43,375 nucleotides of DNA from Deltaproteobacteria bacterium (GCA_016927815.1 JAFGLY010000204.1:1-43375), one strand, 5' to 3'; numbered from the stretch's first letter, positions 1 through 8,390 are shown. Program-made: numbers and translations. The notes: generated by a model from the sequence alone, not told the origin.

Positions 1-98
1 ACGCCACGGAGGGCGAGCGAGAACGGCGCGGCCCCAGCGAGCAGATCGGCGGCCGCAGCAGGGGGAATGTGAGAAATGCAGGCTAGGCGCGATCCCGA

Positions 99-127
99 TT
101 GCCGCGCCGCATCCGTCATGCTACACG
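99..127 (+). promoter_or_regulatory. Probable promoter of the rpsB operon
   Basis: TTGCCG at 99-104 is followed after 17 nt by TACACG at 122-127, preceded by TGC as in an extended -10. The spacing matches other promoters in this window (7012, 12325, 33453, 35267). The predicted start near 134 leaves a leader of about 150 nt before rpsB. This is read by eye and untested. Confidence 0.45.
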
Positions 128-133
128 CCTGGG

Positions 134-285
134 GCTCGGACCTGCCGGTCCGGGACTTCGCACGCCGGACCCCCGTACCGCTCCTCGGTGCCCCCTCGGG
201 GGTGGGAGCGGACGCCGGCGGAGGTTCAACCCACCCGGGCTTCGAGCCCACGGGCGCTCCCAAGAGGGCGGCCCCGGAGATCCAG
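134..285 (+). promoter_or_regulatory. Structured 5' leader of rpsB
   Basis: Three hairpins lie between the likely transcription start and the S2 start codon: CGGACC/GGTCCG (137-142 with 147-152), CGCTCC/GGAGCG (179-184 with 205-210) enclosing a C-run/G-run stem (191-195 with 198-202), and GGGC/GCCC (237-240 with 246-249). Ribosomal protein operons are often controlled by binding of their own product to the leader; that this one binds S2 is inference. The in-frame codons upstream of 286 (from 76) do not resemble S2. Confidence 0.35.
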
Positions 286-1089
286 ATGACCGTCTCGCTT
301 CGCGAACTCCTCGAGGCGGGCGTGCACTTCGGCCACCAGACACGCCGGTGGAACCCGAAGATGCGGCCCTACATCTACGGCCAGAAGAACCGCGTCCACA
401 TCATCGACCTGCAGAAGACCGCGCGCGCGCTGGTGGACGCCAGCCGCTTCGTCACGAACACCGTGGCCCGCGGCAAGGCCATCCTGTTCGTCGGCACCAA
501 GCGCGCCGCACAGGAGATCGTGGCTTCCGAGGCCCACCGCGCAGGCATGTTCTACGTGAACTACCGCTGGCTGGGCGGCACGTTGACCAACTTCCAGACC
601 GTCCGTCGCTCCATCGAGCGGCTCACCGCGCTCGAGCGGGCCCGCGACGAGGGCCGCTTCGAGCTCATTTCCAAGAAGGACGCTCTGGGTGCCATGCGAG
701 AGATCGAGAAGATGGAGCGTGCGCTCGGCGGGATCAAGGAGATGAAGGACCTTCCGGGGGCCCTGTTCATCATCGACCCCAAGCGGGAGGTCATCGCCGT
801 TCGAGAGGCGATCAAGCTCGGGATCCATGTGGTGGGTCTCTGTGACACCAACTGCGATCCCGACGGCATCACCCACGTGATCCCCGGGAACGACGACGCG
901 ATCAAGTCGATTCAGCTCTTCACCACGGCCATCGCCGATGCCTGCGTGGAGGGTGCGCTCGTCAGCCGCAGCGAGGCCCCCGTGGTCACGCCACGGGTCG
1001 ACGAGAGCGTGGAGATCGTGCGCCGCAGGGCGGTGCACGAGGAGGCTCGGGAAGAGGTCGTGGAAGAAGTCGAGGAAGGCGAGGAATAG
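286..1089 (+). CDS. rpsB: 30S ribosomal protein S2
   Basis: S2 (uS2) is a small-subunit ribosomal protein that helps dock S1. The 267-residue product has the family opening MTVSLRELLEAGVHFGHQ, the RRWNPKM segment, FVGTKRAAQ and MYVNYRWLGGTLTN-like blocks, and the LFIIDPKRE and GLCDTNCDPD motifs. The ATG at 286 was chosen because it gives the conserved N-terminus and has GGAGA 5 nt upstream; the frame is open from 76 but the extra 70 codons are not S2-like. The last 30 or so residues form an acidic Glu-rich tail. It is first in the rpsB-tsf-pyrH-frr operon, 28 nt before tsf. Identification is certain. Confidence 0.97.
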   Translation: MTVSLRELLEAGVHFGHQTRRWNPKMRPYIYGQKNRVHIIDLQKTARALVDASRFVTNTVARGKAILFVGTKRAAQEIVASEAHRAGMFYVNYRWLGGTLTNFQTVRRSIERLTALERARDEGRFELISKKDALGAMREIEKMERALGGIKEMKDLPGALFIIDPKREVIAVREAIKLGIHVVGLCDTNCDPDGITHVIPGNDDAIKSIQLFTTAIADACVEGALVSRSEAPVVTPRVDESVEIVRRRAVHEEAREEVVEEVEEGEE

Positions 1090-1117
1090 AGGCTGCTCTC
1101 AACAGACTGGAGGACCC

Positions 1118-1774
1118 ATGGCGACCCTGGACGACATCAAGACCCTGCGCGAGCGCACGGGGGCCGGCATCCTGGACTGCAAGAAGGCGCTCCAGGAGAG
1201 CGGCGGAGACCTGGACAAGGCCGTGGACTGGCTCCGGGCCAAGGGCCTCGCTGCCAGCGCGAAGAAGGCGGGTCGCATCGCGGCCGAGGGCCTGGTCCTC
1301 TCCTACATCCACGGCGGGGGCCGCATCGGCGTGCTCATCGAGGTGAACTGCGAGACGGACTTCGCAGCCCGCACCGAGACCTTCCAGACCCTGGTCCGGG
1401 AGCTGGGCCTGCAGATCGCAGCCCACTCCCCGGAGTGGGTGTCGGTAGAGGACGTGCCGGCCGCCGCGGTCGAGAAGGAGCGGGCCGTGCAGCGGTCGCG
1501 CGTCCTCGAGGAGGGCAAACCCGAGGCCGTGGCCGACCGCATCGTGGAAGGCCGGCTCCAGAAGTGGTACCAGGAGGTGTGCCTCCTCGAGCAGAACTGG
1601 TTCCGCGACGAGTCCAAGACGATCCGCGATCTCGTGGGCGAGGCCGTGGGATCCATAGGGGAGAACATCAAGGTTCGGCGGTTCGTCCGCTGGGCGGTGG
1701 GCGAGGGACTGGAGAAGCGCCAGGACGACTTCGCCTCAGAGGTGGCGGCCCAGGCCCAGCAGGCCCGGACCTGA
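1118..1774 (+). CDS. tsf: Elongation factor Ts
   Basis: EF-Ts is the guanine nucleotide exchange factor that regenerates EF-Tu-GTP. The N-terminal UBA-like module ([30 protein letters not shown]) and the core motif NCETDFAAR are clear. At 218 residues it is the short form with a reduced core, shorter than the roughly 280 residues of the E. coli protein. ATG 1118 has GGAGG 4-8 nt upstream and begins [17 protein letters not shown], as expected. It lies between rpsB and pyrH on the same strand, a classic bacterial arrangement. Confidence 0.97.
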   Translation: MATLDDIKTLRERTGAGILDCKKALQESGGDLDKAVDWLRAKGLAASAKKAGRIAAEGLVLSYIHGGGRIGVLIEVNCETDFAARTETFQTLVRELGLQIAAHSPEWVSVEDVPAAAVEKERAVQRSRVLEEGKPEAVADRIVEGRLQKWYQEVCLLEQNWFRDESKTIRDLVGEAVGSIGENIKVRRFVRWAVGEGLEKRQDDFASEVAAQAQQART

Positions 1775-1814
1775 CCACGAGCCCACGGGCGGACCCATCC
1801 CCCGGGAGGCCGCC

Positions 1815-2585
1815 ATGACAGAGCCATCGATGGACGACGGCCGAAAACCGGCCTGGAAGCGCGTTGTCCTGAAGCTGTCGGGTGAGATGCTCGCCGGGGG
1901 AACCGCGTCGGGGATCCACCCGGACGTCATCCGCCGGGTCGCAACCGAGGTGGCCCAGGTGCACGCCAGGGGCGTGCAGCTGGTGCTGGTGATCGGCGGG
2001 GGGAACCTCTTTCGGGGCGTGGCGGGTGCATCGCGCGGCATGGATCATGCCCAGGCCGACACCATGGGCATGCTCGCCACCGTCATCAACGGTCTGGCCC
2101 TCCAGGACGCGCTCGAGCAGGCCGGTTGCCCCACGCGCCTCATGACCGCGCTGTCCATGCCTCAGGTCGCGGAGCCCTTCATCCGGCGCAAGGCCCTGCG
2201 TCACCTCGACAAGGGACGCGTGGTCGTGCTCGCGGCGGGCACGGGAAACCCCTACTTCTCCACCGACACCGCGGCGGCGTTGAGGGCCACCGAGATCCAC
2301 GCCGAGGTGGTGCTCAAGGGGACCAAGGTGGACGGGGTGTTCGACCGCGACCCGGCCCAGGCACCCGACGCCGTCCGGTTCGACCGGATCACGGCCATGG
2401 AGGCCCTCGAGAGGGGCCTGAAGGTGATGGACGCCACGGCCATCGCCCTCTGCATGGACAACGGGTTGCCCATCGTGGTGTTCGACGTGACGCGGCCGGG
2501 GAACCTCCTGCGGGTGGTCCTCGGTGAGACCATCGGGACACGGGTCGACCCCGTCCGGGTCGACCCCGATCTCACTGGAGGATGA
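1815..2585 (+). CDS. pyrH: UMP kinase (uridylate kinase)
   Basis: Amino-acid kinase family enzyme converting UMP to UDP with ATP in pyrimidine nucleotide synthesis. The 256-residue protein carries [13 protein letters not shown] at residues 16-28, the GGGNLFRG loop, [14 protein letters not shown], and [17 protein letters not shown] in the phosphate-binding region. ATG 1815 has GGGAGG upstream; the first 12 or so residues extend beyond the usual start. Its TGA at 2583 directly abuts the frr ATG at 2586, so the frr ribosome-binding site lies inside pyrH and the two are probably translationally coupled. Confidence 0.96.
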   Translation: MTEPSMDDGRKPAWKRVVLKLSGEMLAGGTASGIHPDVIRRVATEVAQVHARGVQLVLVIGGGNLFRGVAGASRGMDHAQADTMGMLATVINGLALQDALEQAGCPTRLMTALSMPQVAEPFIRRKALRHLDKGRVVVLAAGTGNPYFSTDTAAALRATEIHAEVVLKGTKVDGVFDRDPAQAPDAVRFDRITAMEALERGLKVMDATAIALCMDNGLPIVVFDVTRPGNLLRVVLGETIGTRVDPVRVDPDLTGG

Positions 2586-3149
2586 ATGGAGGCGTACCTC
2601 GAGAGCCTGAAGGACGACATGGAACGGTGCTCGGAGGCGTTTCGGAAGGACCTCGGCACCGTGCGCACGGGCCGCGCTTCGCCCGCCATCCTGGACGGCG
2701 TCCAGGTGCCCGTGGCTTCGTACGGATCCACCCTGCCGCTCAACCAGCTCGCGACCGTCACCGCGCCCGATCCCAGGCTCCTGGTCGTGAATGCCTGGGA
2801 CAAGTCCACGCTCGGGGACATCGAGCGGGCCATCACGGCCGCCGGCTTGGGTCTCAATCCCCAGGGCGACGGCAACGTGATCCGGGTGCCCATCCCGGCG
2901 CTGACCGGCGAGCGACGCCAGGAGCTGGTCAAGGTCGTCCGGAGGCTGCAGGAGGAAGCCCGGGTCAAGGTACGGGGCGTGCGCAGGGAGTACAACGACA
3001 TCTTCCGCGACCTGGAGGCGGATCGCGAGATCACCCAGGACGACCTCGATCGCGCGCTCAAGAAGGTCCAGGACCTCACCGACGAGTACGTGAAGAAGGT
3101 AGACGCCATGGCCGCGCAGAAGGAGAAGGAGGTCCTCGACGTCGGATGA
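2586..3149 (+). CDS. frr: Ribosome recycling factor
   Basis: RRF splits post-termination ribosomes together with EF-G. The 187-residue length equals the family norm. Recognisable features are the triple-helix-bundle motif LGTVRTGRASPAILDGVQV, the hinge GSTLPLNQLATVTAPDPRLL, WDKSTLGDIERAI, and the C-terminal helix with DDLDRALKKVQDLTDEYVKK. GGAGG at the pyrH stop serves as ribosome-binding site. The 3' end overlaps uppS by 4 nt (ATGA, 3146-3149). Confidence 0.96.
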   Translation: MEAYLESLKDDMERCSEAFRKDLGTVRTGRASPAILDGVQVPVASYGSTLPLNQLATVTAPDPRLLVVNAWDKSTLGDIERAITAAGLGLNPQGDGNVIRVPIPALTGERRQELVKVVRRLQEEARVKVRGVRREYNDIFRDLEADREITQDDLDRALKKVQDLTDEYVKKVDAMAAQKEKEVLDVG

Positions 3150-3874
3150 GCCCGACCGTTCCCCGGCACATCGCGATCATCATGGACGGCAACGGCCGCT
3201 GGGCCCACGCCCGCGCCCTGCCCCGGGTGGAGGGGCACAAGGCGGGCGCCGACAGCGTCCGTGAAGCCGTGCGTACCTGCAGGGAGATCGGCGTGGAGGT
3301 CCTCACGCTCTACGGGTTCTCCACCGAGAACTGGCGCCGGCCCAGAGAGGAGGTGGAGACCTTGATGAGCCTCCTCCACCGGTACGCCCTGGAGGAGCGC
3401 CGGGAGCTTCTGGACCAGCGGATCCGCGTGCGCGTGTTGGGGCAACCCTGGCGCCTGCCGAAGATCGTGCAGCGGGCTCTCAACGATCTCTGCCTCTCCT
3501 CCGCGGCACGTCCCCACGCGATGACGTTGAACCTGGCGCTTTCCTATGGGGGCCGTTCCGAGATCGTCGACGCGGCGCGCGCACTTGCCGAAGACGTCCG
3601 ATCCTCCCGCCTCCGACCCGACGAGGTGGACGAGGCCGTGTTCGCGGCGCGCTTGCAGACCGCCGGCCAGCCGGACCCGGATCTCCTCATCCGCACGTCG
3701 GGCGAGATGCGACTGTCCAACTTTCTGCTCTGGCAGGTGGCCTATAGCGAGATCGTCGTGGTGGACACCCTCTGGCCCGACTTCAGGCGCGCCCACCTGC
3801 TCGCCGCCGTCGAGGAGTACGGCCGGCGCAGCCGCCGGTTCGGGGGGGTGCCCGGGCCATCGCCGGAGGGCTGA
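3146..3874 (+). CDS. uppS: Undecaprenyl diphosphate synthase (cis-prenyltransferase)
   Basis: Makes the C55 polyprenyl diphosphate carrier for peptidoglycan and O-antigen precursors by adding isopentenyl units to farnesyl diphosphate. The 242-residue protein starts MSPTVPRHIAIIMDGNGRWA, containing the catalytic DGNGRWA motif, followed by GHKAGADSVRE, TLYGFSTENWRRP, LNLALSYGGRSEI and PDLLIRTSGEMRLSNFLLWQ. The start at ATG 3146 overlaps the frr stop (ATGA) and gives the right length. It is followed 3 nt later by cdsA. Confidence 0.96.
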   Translation: MSPTVPRHIAIIMDGNGRWAHARALPRVEGHKAGADSVREAVRTCREIGVEVLTLYGFSTENWRRPREEVETLMSLLHRYALEERRELLDQRIRVRVLGQPWRLPKIVQRALNDLCLSSAARPHAMTLNLALSYGGRSEIVDAARALAEDVRSSRLRPDEVDEAVFAARLQTAGQPDPDLLIRTSGEMRLSNFLLWQVAYSEIVVVDTLWPDFRRAHLLAAVEEYGRRSRRFGGVPGPSPEG

Positions 3875-3877
3875 CCC

Positions 3878-4687
3878 ATGTGGATACGGATCGCGGCCGG
3901 TGTCGGCGGCCTCGCGGTGGTCCTGCCCGCCCTGCTCTTCGGCGGCGTGCTGGCCGTGGACCTGCTCTGTTGGGCTCTGCTCGTGCTGGGGTGCCTGGAG
4001 TACGGCCGGCTCGCGTTCCCCGCCGCCGAGGCCGCGGCGCGCTGGACCGTGCTCCTGGGCGGAATCGCGGTATTCGCCGCGACCGTGTACCCCTCGGGTG
4101 GGATCCTCGGGTCGGGGCTCCTCCTGACGCTCGGCGTGGCGGCGGCGTTCGTGGTGGTGATGGCCACGCGACGGGATCTCGCGGGCGCCCTGGACCGCAT
4201 GGGCCGGATCGTGCTGGGCCTCGTGTATCCGGGCCTGTTCCTGGCATGGGTCCCCCTCCTCCGGCGACTGGAACCGGACACGCTGGGTCGCGACGTGGTC
4301 CTCTTGCTCCTGGCCTGCATCTGGCTCTGCGACACGGGTGCCTACTTCGTGGGCCGCTCGCTCGGCCGCCACCGTCTCGCACCGCGTCTCTCCCCCAAGA
4401 AGACCTGGGAGGGCGCCGTGGGCGGGCTGGCGGCCTCGGTCGCGACCGCCGTGGCCTTCAGCAGGATCCTTGCACTGCCCTGGAACGACGCGTGGGCGGT
4501 GGGAATCGGCGGAGCCCTGTGCGGGGCCGCGATCGTGGGCGACCTCGCTGAATCCCTCCTCAAGCGCGCGGTGGGCGTCAAGGACTCGGGCGTGTTCCTG
4601 CCCGGCCACGGCGGCGTGCTGGACCGTCTCGACTCGGTGCTCTTCGGCGCGCCGATCCTCTACTTGGTGCTGGTGGTGCTGGGTTGA
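3878..4687 (+). CDS. cdsA: Phosphatidate cytidylyltransferase (CDP-diglyceride synthase)
   Basis: Integral membrane enzyme making CDP-diacylglycerol from phosphatidate and CTP, the branch point of phospholipid synthesis. The 269-residue protein has several hydrophobic segments and the C-terminal family signature: SPKKTWEGAVGG, GDLAESLLKRAVGVKDSG, LPGHGGVLDRLDSVLF. It sits 3 nt after uppS and overlaps the next gene by 4 nt (TTGA, 4684-4687). In most bacteria dxr separates cdsA from rseP; here it is absent. Confidence 0.95.
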   Translation: MWIRIAAGVGGLAVVLPALLFGGVLAVDLLCWALLVLGCLEYGRLAFPAAEAAARWTVLLGGIAVFAATVYPSGGILGSGLLLTLGVAAAFVVVMATRRDLAGALDRMGRIVLGLVYPGLFLAWVPLLRRLEPDTLGRDVVLLLLACIWLCDTGAYFVGRSLGRHRLAPRLSPKKTWEGAVGGLAASVATAVAFSRILALPWNDAWAVGIGGALCGAAIVGDLAESLLKRAVGVKDSGVFLPGHGGVLDRLDSVLFGAPILYLVLVVLG

Positions 4688-6360
4688 CCATTCTCGCAGC
4701 CATCCTGTTCCTCGGGATCCTGATCTTCGTCCACGAAGCCGGCCACTTCGTCGTGGCCAAGGCCTTCGGCGTCGGCGTGGACGTGTTCTCCTTCGGCTTC
4801 GGGCGCCGCCTGGTCGGATTCCACTGGCGTGGCACGGACTACCGGCTCTCGCTCATTCCCTTCGGCGGCTACGTCCGTCTCCGTGGAGCGGATCCGTTCG
4901 ACGAGGAGGAGGGGCGCGAGGCCGTCACCCTCCCCGACGGCCGACGGGTGGACCTGGTGTCCCTCCAGTCGCGGCCGGTCTGGCAGCGCCTGGCCATCTA
5001 CGCCGCAGGACCCGCGGCCAACGTGATCCTCCCGTACTTCCTCTTCGTGGTGCTCCTCATCGGAGGCGAGCCCCAGGTCGCCTCCGTGGTGGGCAGCGTG
5101 AACGGCGGCAGTCCCGCAGCCCTAGCGGGGATCCTGCCCGGCGACGAGGTGGTCGAGGTGGCGGGCCGACGGGTGGCGACCTGGATCGACCTCGAGGACG
5201 CCTGGCGGGAGGCCGGCACCTCCGGACCCGTGGTCCTGCGCGTCAACCGGGATCGGCACGACCTCATCCTGGCCGTCCCCCCCCCGGCGTCCGTGTCGGG
5301 CTCGGAAGCCGCGTGGAGCGCAGCCGACGCGGGGTTGCGCCTCGAGACGCCGTCCACGGAGATCGCGGTCCTCTCGCCGGGCAGCCCGGCGGGCCGGGCC
5401 GGGCTGGTCAGCGGGGATCGCGTGGTGTCGGTGGACGGCGTTCCCGTCGACGGATGGGGCAGCCTGTCCGCGGCACTGTCCGCCGTGGACGACTCGGTGG
5501 CCCTCGGCGTGGTGCGGGGCGACCGTCGCCTCGATCTCGTGCTCCGACGCCAACCCGCCTGGCTTCCGCCCGAGGCCGCCGCCCTCCTGGAGGGGAGCGC
5601 CATGGAGCGATGGGGGCTCACCACGGCAACGCTGGGCGTGGTCCAGGTCAGCCCCGACAGCCCGGCCGCACGCGCGGGCATCCAGGCGGGGGCCGTGCTC
5701 GTCGCCGTGGACGGGCGTCGGATGGACTCCTGGAGCGAGATCCTGGAGGCGGTGGCGGCCACGGCCGTGGAGGGGGAGAGACGCGCACGCCCGGCGGACG
5801 TGGCGATCTTCCAGGACGGCGCGTTCCGCTCGATCTCCGTGCAGCCCGACGTCATCAAGGACACGGACGCGCTCGGGCGGTACTACCACCGTCCGATTCT
5901 CGGCGTGGTCCGCGGTGGCACCTGGGCTGCGAGCCCCACCGTCCGGGTCTACTACGCCGTGCCGGATGCGTTGGTGCGTGCGGGCAGGGAGACCGTGAGC
6001 CTGGTCACGTTCACGTTGGGGCAGATCGCTCGCCTGGTCACCGGGGAGGCCTCCCCCAAGGACAGCCTGGGCGGTCCGGTCGAGATCGTCCGGCAGGCCA
6101 GCGCCGCAGCCCGGGCGGGCATCTTCGACATCGCCCGACTCCTGGGCATGATCTCGATCTCGGTAGGCATCTTCAACCTGCTTCCGGTCCCGGTGCTCGA
6201 CGGAGGGCACCTCCTGTTCTACGGGATCGAGGCCATCCGGGGGCGCCCGGTGTCCCCGGCCTTCAGGGAGCGGGCCCAGATGGTGGGGGTCATGCTTCTC
6301 GTGGCGCTCATGCTCTTCGTGTTCGTCCTGGACATCGGGCGATGCGTGGTCCCTCGGTGA
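4684..6360 (+). CDS. rseP: RseP-family site-2 membrane metalloprotease with three PDZ repeats
   Basis: Intramembrane zinc protease of the RseP/site-2 family, which in other bacteria cleaves anti-sigma factors and cleared signal peptides. The zinc motif HEAGH is at residues 17-21 in the first membrane segment, and the third ligand lies in LPVPVLDGGH (Asp506). Between them are three PDZ-like units, each with a G/DSPA..AG core and a GD/GA-VVxVxG strand, around residues 130-210, 222-300 and 312-400. At 558 residues it is about 100 longer than the two-PDZ E. coli enzyme. Start is TTG 4684, overlapping cdsA as TTGA; the next gene begins at the stop (GTGA). Substrate unknown. Confidence 0.92.
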   Translation: MTILAAILFLGILIFVHEAGHFVVAKAFGVGVDVFSFGFGRRLVGFHWRGTDYRLSLIPFGGYVRLRGADPFDEEEGREAVTLPDGRRVDLVSLQSRPVWQRLAIYAAGPAANVILPYFLFVVLLIGGEPQVASVVGSVNGGSPAALAGILPGDEVVEVAGRRVATWIDLEDAWREAGTSGPVVLRVNRDRHDLILAVPPPASVSGSEAAWSAADAGLRLETPSTEIAVLSPGSPAGRAGLVSGDRVVSVDGVPVDGWGSLSAALSAVDDSVALGVVRGDRRLDLVLRRQPAWLPPEAAALLEGSAMERWGLTTATLGVVQVSPDSPAARAGIQAGAVLVAVDGRRMDSWSEILEAVAATAVEGERRARPADVAIFQDGAFRSISVQPDVIKDTDALGRYYHRPILGVVRGGTWAASPTVRVYYAVPDALVRAGRETVSLVTFTLGQIARLVTGEASPKDSLGGPVEIVRQASAAARAGIFDIARLLGMISISVGIFNLLPVPVLDGGHLLFYGIEAIRGRPVSPAFRERAQMVGVMLLVALMLFVFVLDIGRCVVPR

Positions 6361-7037
6361 CGTCGCTCGTGCTCGGCCTCGATACCGCGGGCCCCACCGT
6401 CGGGGTGGCCCTGTGGGAGAACGGCGCCTCGGGATCCTGGAGCACGCCCCTCGAACGCGGCACGGAGCGTATCCTCGTGCCGGCCATCCGCGACGTCCTG
6501 GGGGGGCGTCGGCCCGACGCCGTAGCCGTGGCCACGGGGCCCGGGACCTTCACGGGGGTGCGCGTCGGGGTGGCCACCGCGCTGGGCCTCGCCCGGGCCT
6601 GGGGGTGCCCGGTGGCCGCGCTCTCCTCCCTGGCCGTCCGCGCCGCGTTGGCCGCGGGCGAGCCGCGGGTCCTGGCTCTCCTGGATGCCAGAAAAGAAAG
6701 GTATTACGCTGGTCTTTACGATACTCGGGATCCCGTTCCCCAGCCGTTGGACGAAGAGTGCGACGTGCCGTTTGAGGCGCTGCTCCGCTGGCTGCCCGCG
6801 GTATGCGCGGGGGACGGTGCCCTCCTCGAAGCGAAGCGCCTCGAGGCGGCTGGAGGCCGGATCCATCCCAGGGCGAGCGGTCATCCGGCCGTCGAGGCGG
6901 CACGCCTGGGTGCCCTGGCGCTCGCATCGGGCCGGACCACGGACCCTGCCCAGGTCCGGATCCGCTACATCCGGCCCCCGGATGCCACGCCGCCCGTCGG
7001 GGGTCCCGGGTTTGACAACCCCCCGGGCCCCTCCTAG
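6357..7037 (+). CDS. tsaB: tRNA threonylcarbamoyladenosine biosynthesis protein TsaB
   Basis: TsaB is the partner and scaffold of TsaD in forming t6A at position 37 of ANN-decoding tRNAs. The 226-residue protein has the ASKHA fold opening LVLGLDTAGPTVGVALWE, the dimer motif AVATGPGTFTGVRVGVATALGLA, and LALLDARKERYYAGLYD. GTG 6357 is preferred because it overlaps the rseP stop (GTGA) and puts the first strand at the N-terminus; ATG 6342, in frame, would add five residues. Codons around 6687-6735 are markedly AT-rich for this genome. The stop codon lies within the -10 of the next promoter. Confidence 0.9.
   Translation: MTSLVLGLDTAGPTVGVALWENGASGSWSTPLERGTERILVPAIRDVLGGRRPDAVAVATGPGTFTGVRVGVATALGLARAWGCPVAALSSLAVRAALAAGEPRVLALLDARKERYYAGLYDTRDPVPQPLDEECDVPFEALLRWLPAVCAGDGALLEAKRLEAAGGRIHPRASGHPAVEAARLGALALASGRTTDPAQVRIRYIRPPDATPPVGGPGFDNPPGPS
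7000..7031 (+). repeat. Inverted repeat at the end of tsaB enclosing a -35 box
   Basis: GGGG(T)CCCGGG at 7000-7010 pairs with CCCGGGCCCC at 7022-7031, a 10-bp stem with one bulged T; the 11-nt loop holds TTGACA. It could terminate the upstream operon (no T-run follows) or act as an operator over the promoter. Confidence 0.4.
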
Positions 7038-7040
7038 GCT
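7012..7040 (+). promoter_or_regulatory. Promoter of the DUF465 gene
   Basis: A consensus -35 TTGACA (7012-7017), a 17-nt spacer and -10 TAGGCT (7035-7040). The first three bases of the -10 are the tsaB stop codon TAG. The predicted transcript starts near 7047, about 24 nt before the ATG at 7071. Confidence 0.6.
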
Positions 7041-7070
7041 ACACGGGAACCCCCCGAACAGGGAGGACGG

Positions 7071-7307
7071 ATGGACGACGCCGATCGAAGGCTCATCGAG
7101 GAACTGCTCCCGAAGGATGAGGAGCTCAAGCAACTCGTGGAGGCACACGAAGCCTACGAGAGCACGCTCGACGAGATGGGCCGGCGCCGGTTCCTCTCGG
7201 ACGCAGAGCGCCAGGAGATGGCGCTCCTGAAGAAACGGAAACTGGCGGGGAAAGACAGAATTCACGAAATTCTCGCTCGTTGGCGCAAAGAGATGGGCGT
7301 CGGCTGA
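7071..7307 (+). CDS. DUF465 (YdcH-like) small coiled-coil protein
   Basis: A 78-residue, highly charged, fully helical protein with the YdcH/DUF465 pattern: LLPKDEELKQLVEAHEAYES near the N-terminus and LLKKRKLAGKDRIHEIL towards the C-terminus, separated by a short turn. Molecular function in this family is not established. ATG 7071 has GGGAGG 7 nt upstream and its own promoter at 7012. No membrane segment or signal peptide. The last codons are relatively AT-rich. Confidence 0.8.
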   Translation: MDDADRRLIEELLPKDEELKQLVEAHEAYESTLDEMGRRRFLSDAERQEMALLKKRKLAGKDRIHEILARWRKEMGVG

Positions 7308-7379
7308 CGCCCCCTGGCATCGACGCCTGCTCGCCCCGCATTCGGCCAGAGCGGGGGTCGGGTGTCCCTGGAGGTGACC

Positions 7380-8390
7380 ATGGCAGGTCGAATCCGTGCA
7401 GGTGTCGCCGGTGCCACCGGTGCCGTGGGAGGCGAGATCGTCGCCCTGCTCGGGCGCCCCGGCTCGCCCGTGTCCGAGATCGTCCCCATGGCGTCCATGG
7501 ACTCCGAGGTCCACCAGGTGGTCTTCGCCGGGGGAAACGTGACGGTCCAGAACCTCCACGCCGAGGCCCTGGAGCGCTGCGACGTGGTGTTCTTCGCCGT
7601 TCCCCGCACGGTGGCCGCGGCGCACCTGGCCGAGGCCCTCGACGCCGGTGTGGCCGTCATCGACCTCTCGGGCGCGCTCGGGCCCCAGGTGCCCCGCGTG
7701 GTCGCCTCCGTGAACCGGGTCGACCTCGAGCGGTTCGACGAGACCCGTGCCGTCGCGTGCCCCTCGGCCGCCGTGACCCTGGTCGCCACGCTTCTCCATC
7801 CCTTGAGCGTCCAGGTGAGGCGCTTGAGCGTCCGGGGCCTGCTCCTCCAACCCGCCTCGGTCCGGGGCCGGGCCGGGATCCGGGAGCTCTCCCAGCAGGT
7901 CGTGTCGCTCTTCAACAGCCGGGAACCCGAGCAACGGGTGTTCCCCCAGGGCCTGGCCTTCGACGTGGCCCCCATCCTGGGAACCCCCGGGCCGACGGGG
8001 TGGAGCGACATCGAGGTGGCCACGTCCCAGGAGGTCGCCGCTCTGTTGGGCCTCGACGCCTCGGACGTCGCCATCACCCAGATCGTGGCCCCCTGGTTCA
8101 ACGGGCTCTGCCTGGCCCTCCACGGCGTCATGGATCCCCCGCTGGGGATCGACCGCGTGGCCGACCTTCTCTCGAGCGCGCCGGACGTCCACCTCTCCCG
8201 GAACTCCGAGGACGTGCCGCGACCCCGGGGAAGCGACGGGCGCCTGGGCGTGCACGTCGGCCGGTTGCGGGCCGATCCGGCCGGGGAGGGGTTCCATCTC
8301 TGGGCCGCCGCGGATGCGCTGCGCTGGGGCGCGGCCGGCAACGCGGTGGCTGTGATGGAAGCCCTTCTGGAGGACGGCCGGATCGGGTGA
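7380..8390 (+). CDS. Aspartate-semialdehyde dehydrogenase family protein, Usg-1-like
   Basis: Homologue of ASADH, which reduces aspartyl phosphate to aspartate semialdehyde for Lys/Thr/Met synthesis. The Rossmann motif GVAGATGAVGGEIVALL opens the protein. A cysteine stands in ACPSAAVTLVATLLHPL where the catalytic Cys is expected (NCST-like), and the Gln is kept in LLQPASVRGRAG. However, the block that in ASADH reads like VRVPVFxGH, with substrate-binding Arg and catalytic His, here reads ITQIVAPWFNGLCL and lacks both. This resembles the Usg-1 branch, so catalysis is doubtful. ATG 7380 with GGAGGTG 4 nt upstream is preferred over GTG 7362. Length 336 residues. Confidence 0.75.
   Translation: MAGRIRAGVAGATGAVGGEIVALLGRPGSPVSEIVPMASMDSEVHQVVFAGGNVTVQNLHAEALERCDVVFFAVPRTVAAAHLAEALDAGVAVIDLSGALGPQVPRVVASVNRVDLERFDETRAVACPSAAVTLVATLLHPLSVQVRRLSVRGLLLQPASVRGRAGIRELSQQVVSLFNSREPEQRVFPQGLAFDVAPILGTPGPTGWSDIEVATSQEVAALLGLDASDVAITQIVAPWFNGLCLALHGVMDPPLGIDRVADLLSSAPDVHLSRNSEDVPRPRGSDGRLGVHVGRLRADPAGEGFHLWAAADALRWGAAGNAVAVMEALLEDGRIG

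Noticed and set aside
76-285. N-terminal extension of S2
   Set aside because: The frame is open, but the residues are not S2-like, while ATG 286 has a ribosome-binding site and the conserved N-terminus.
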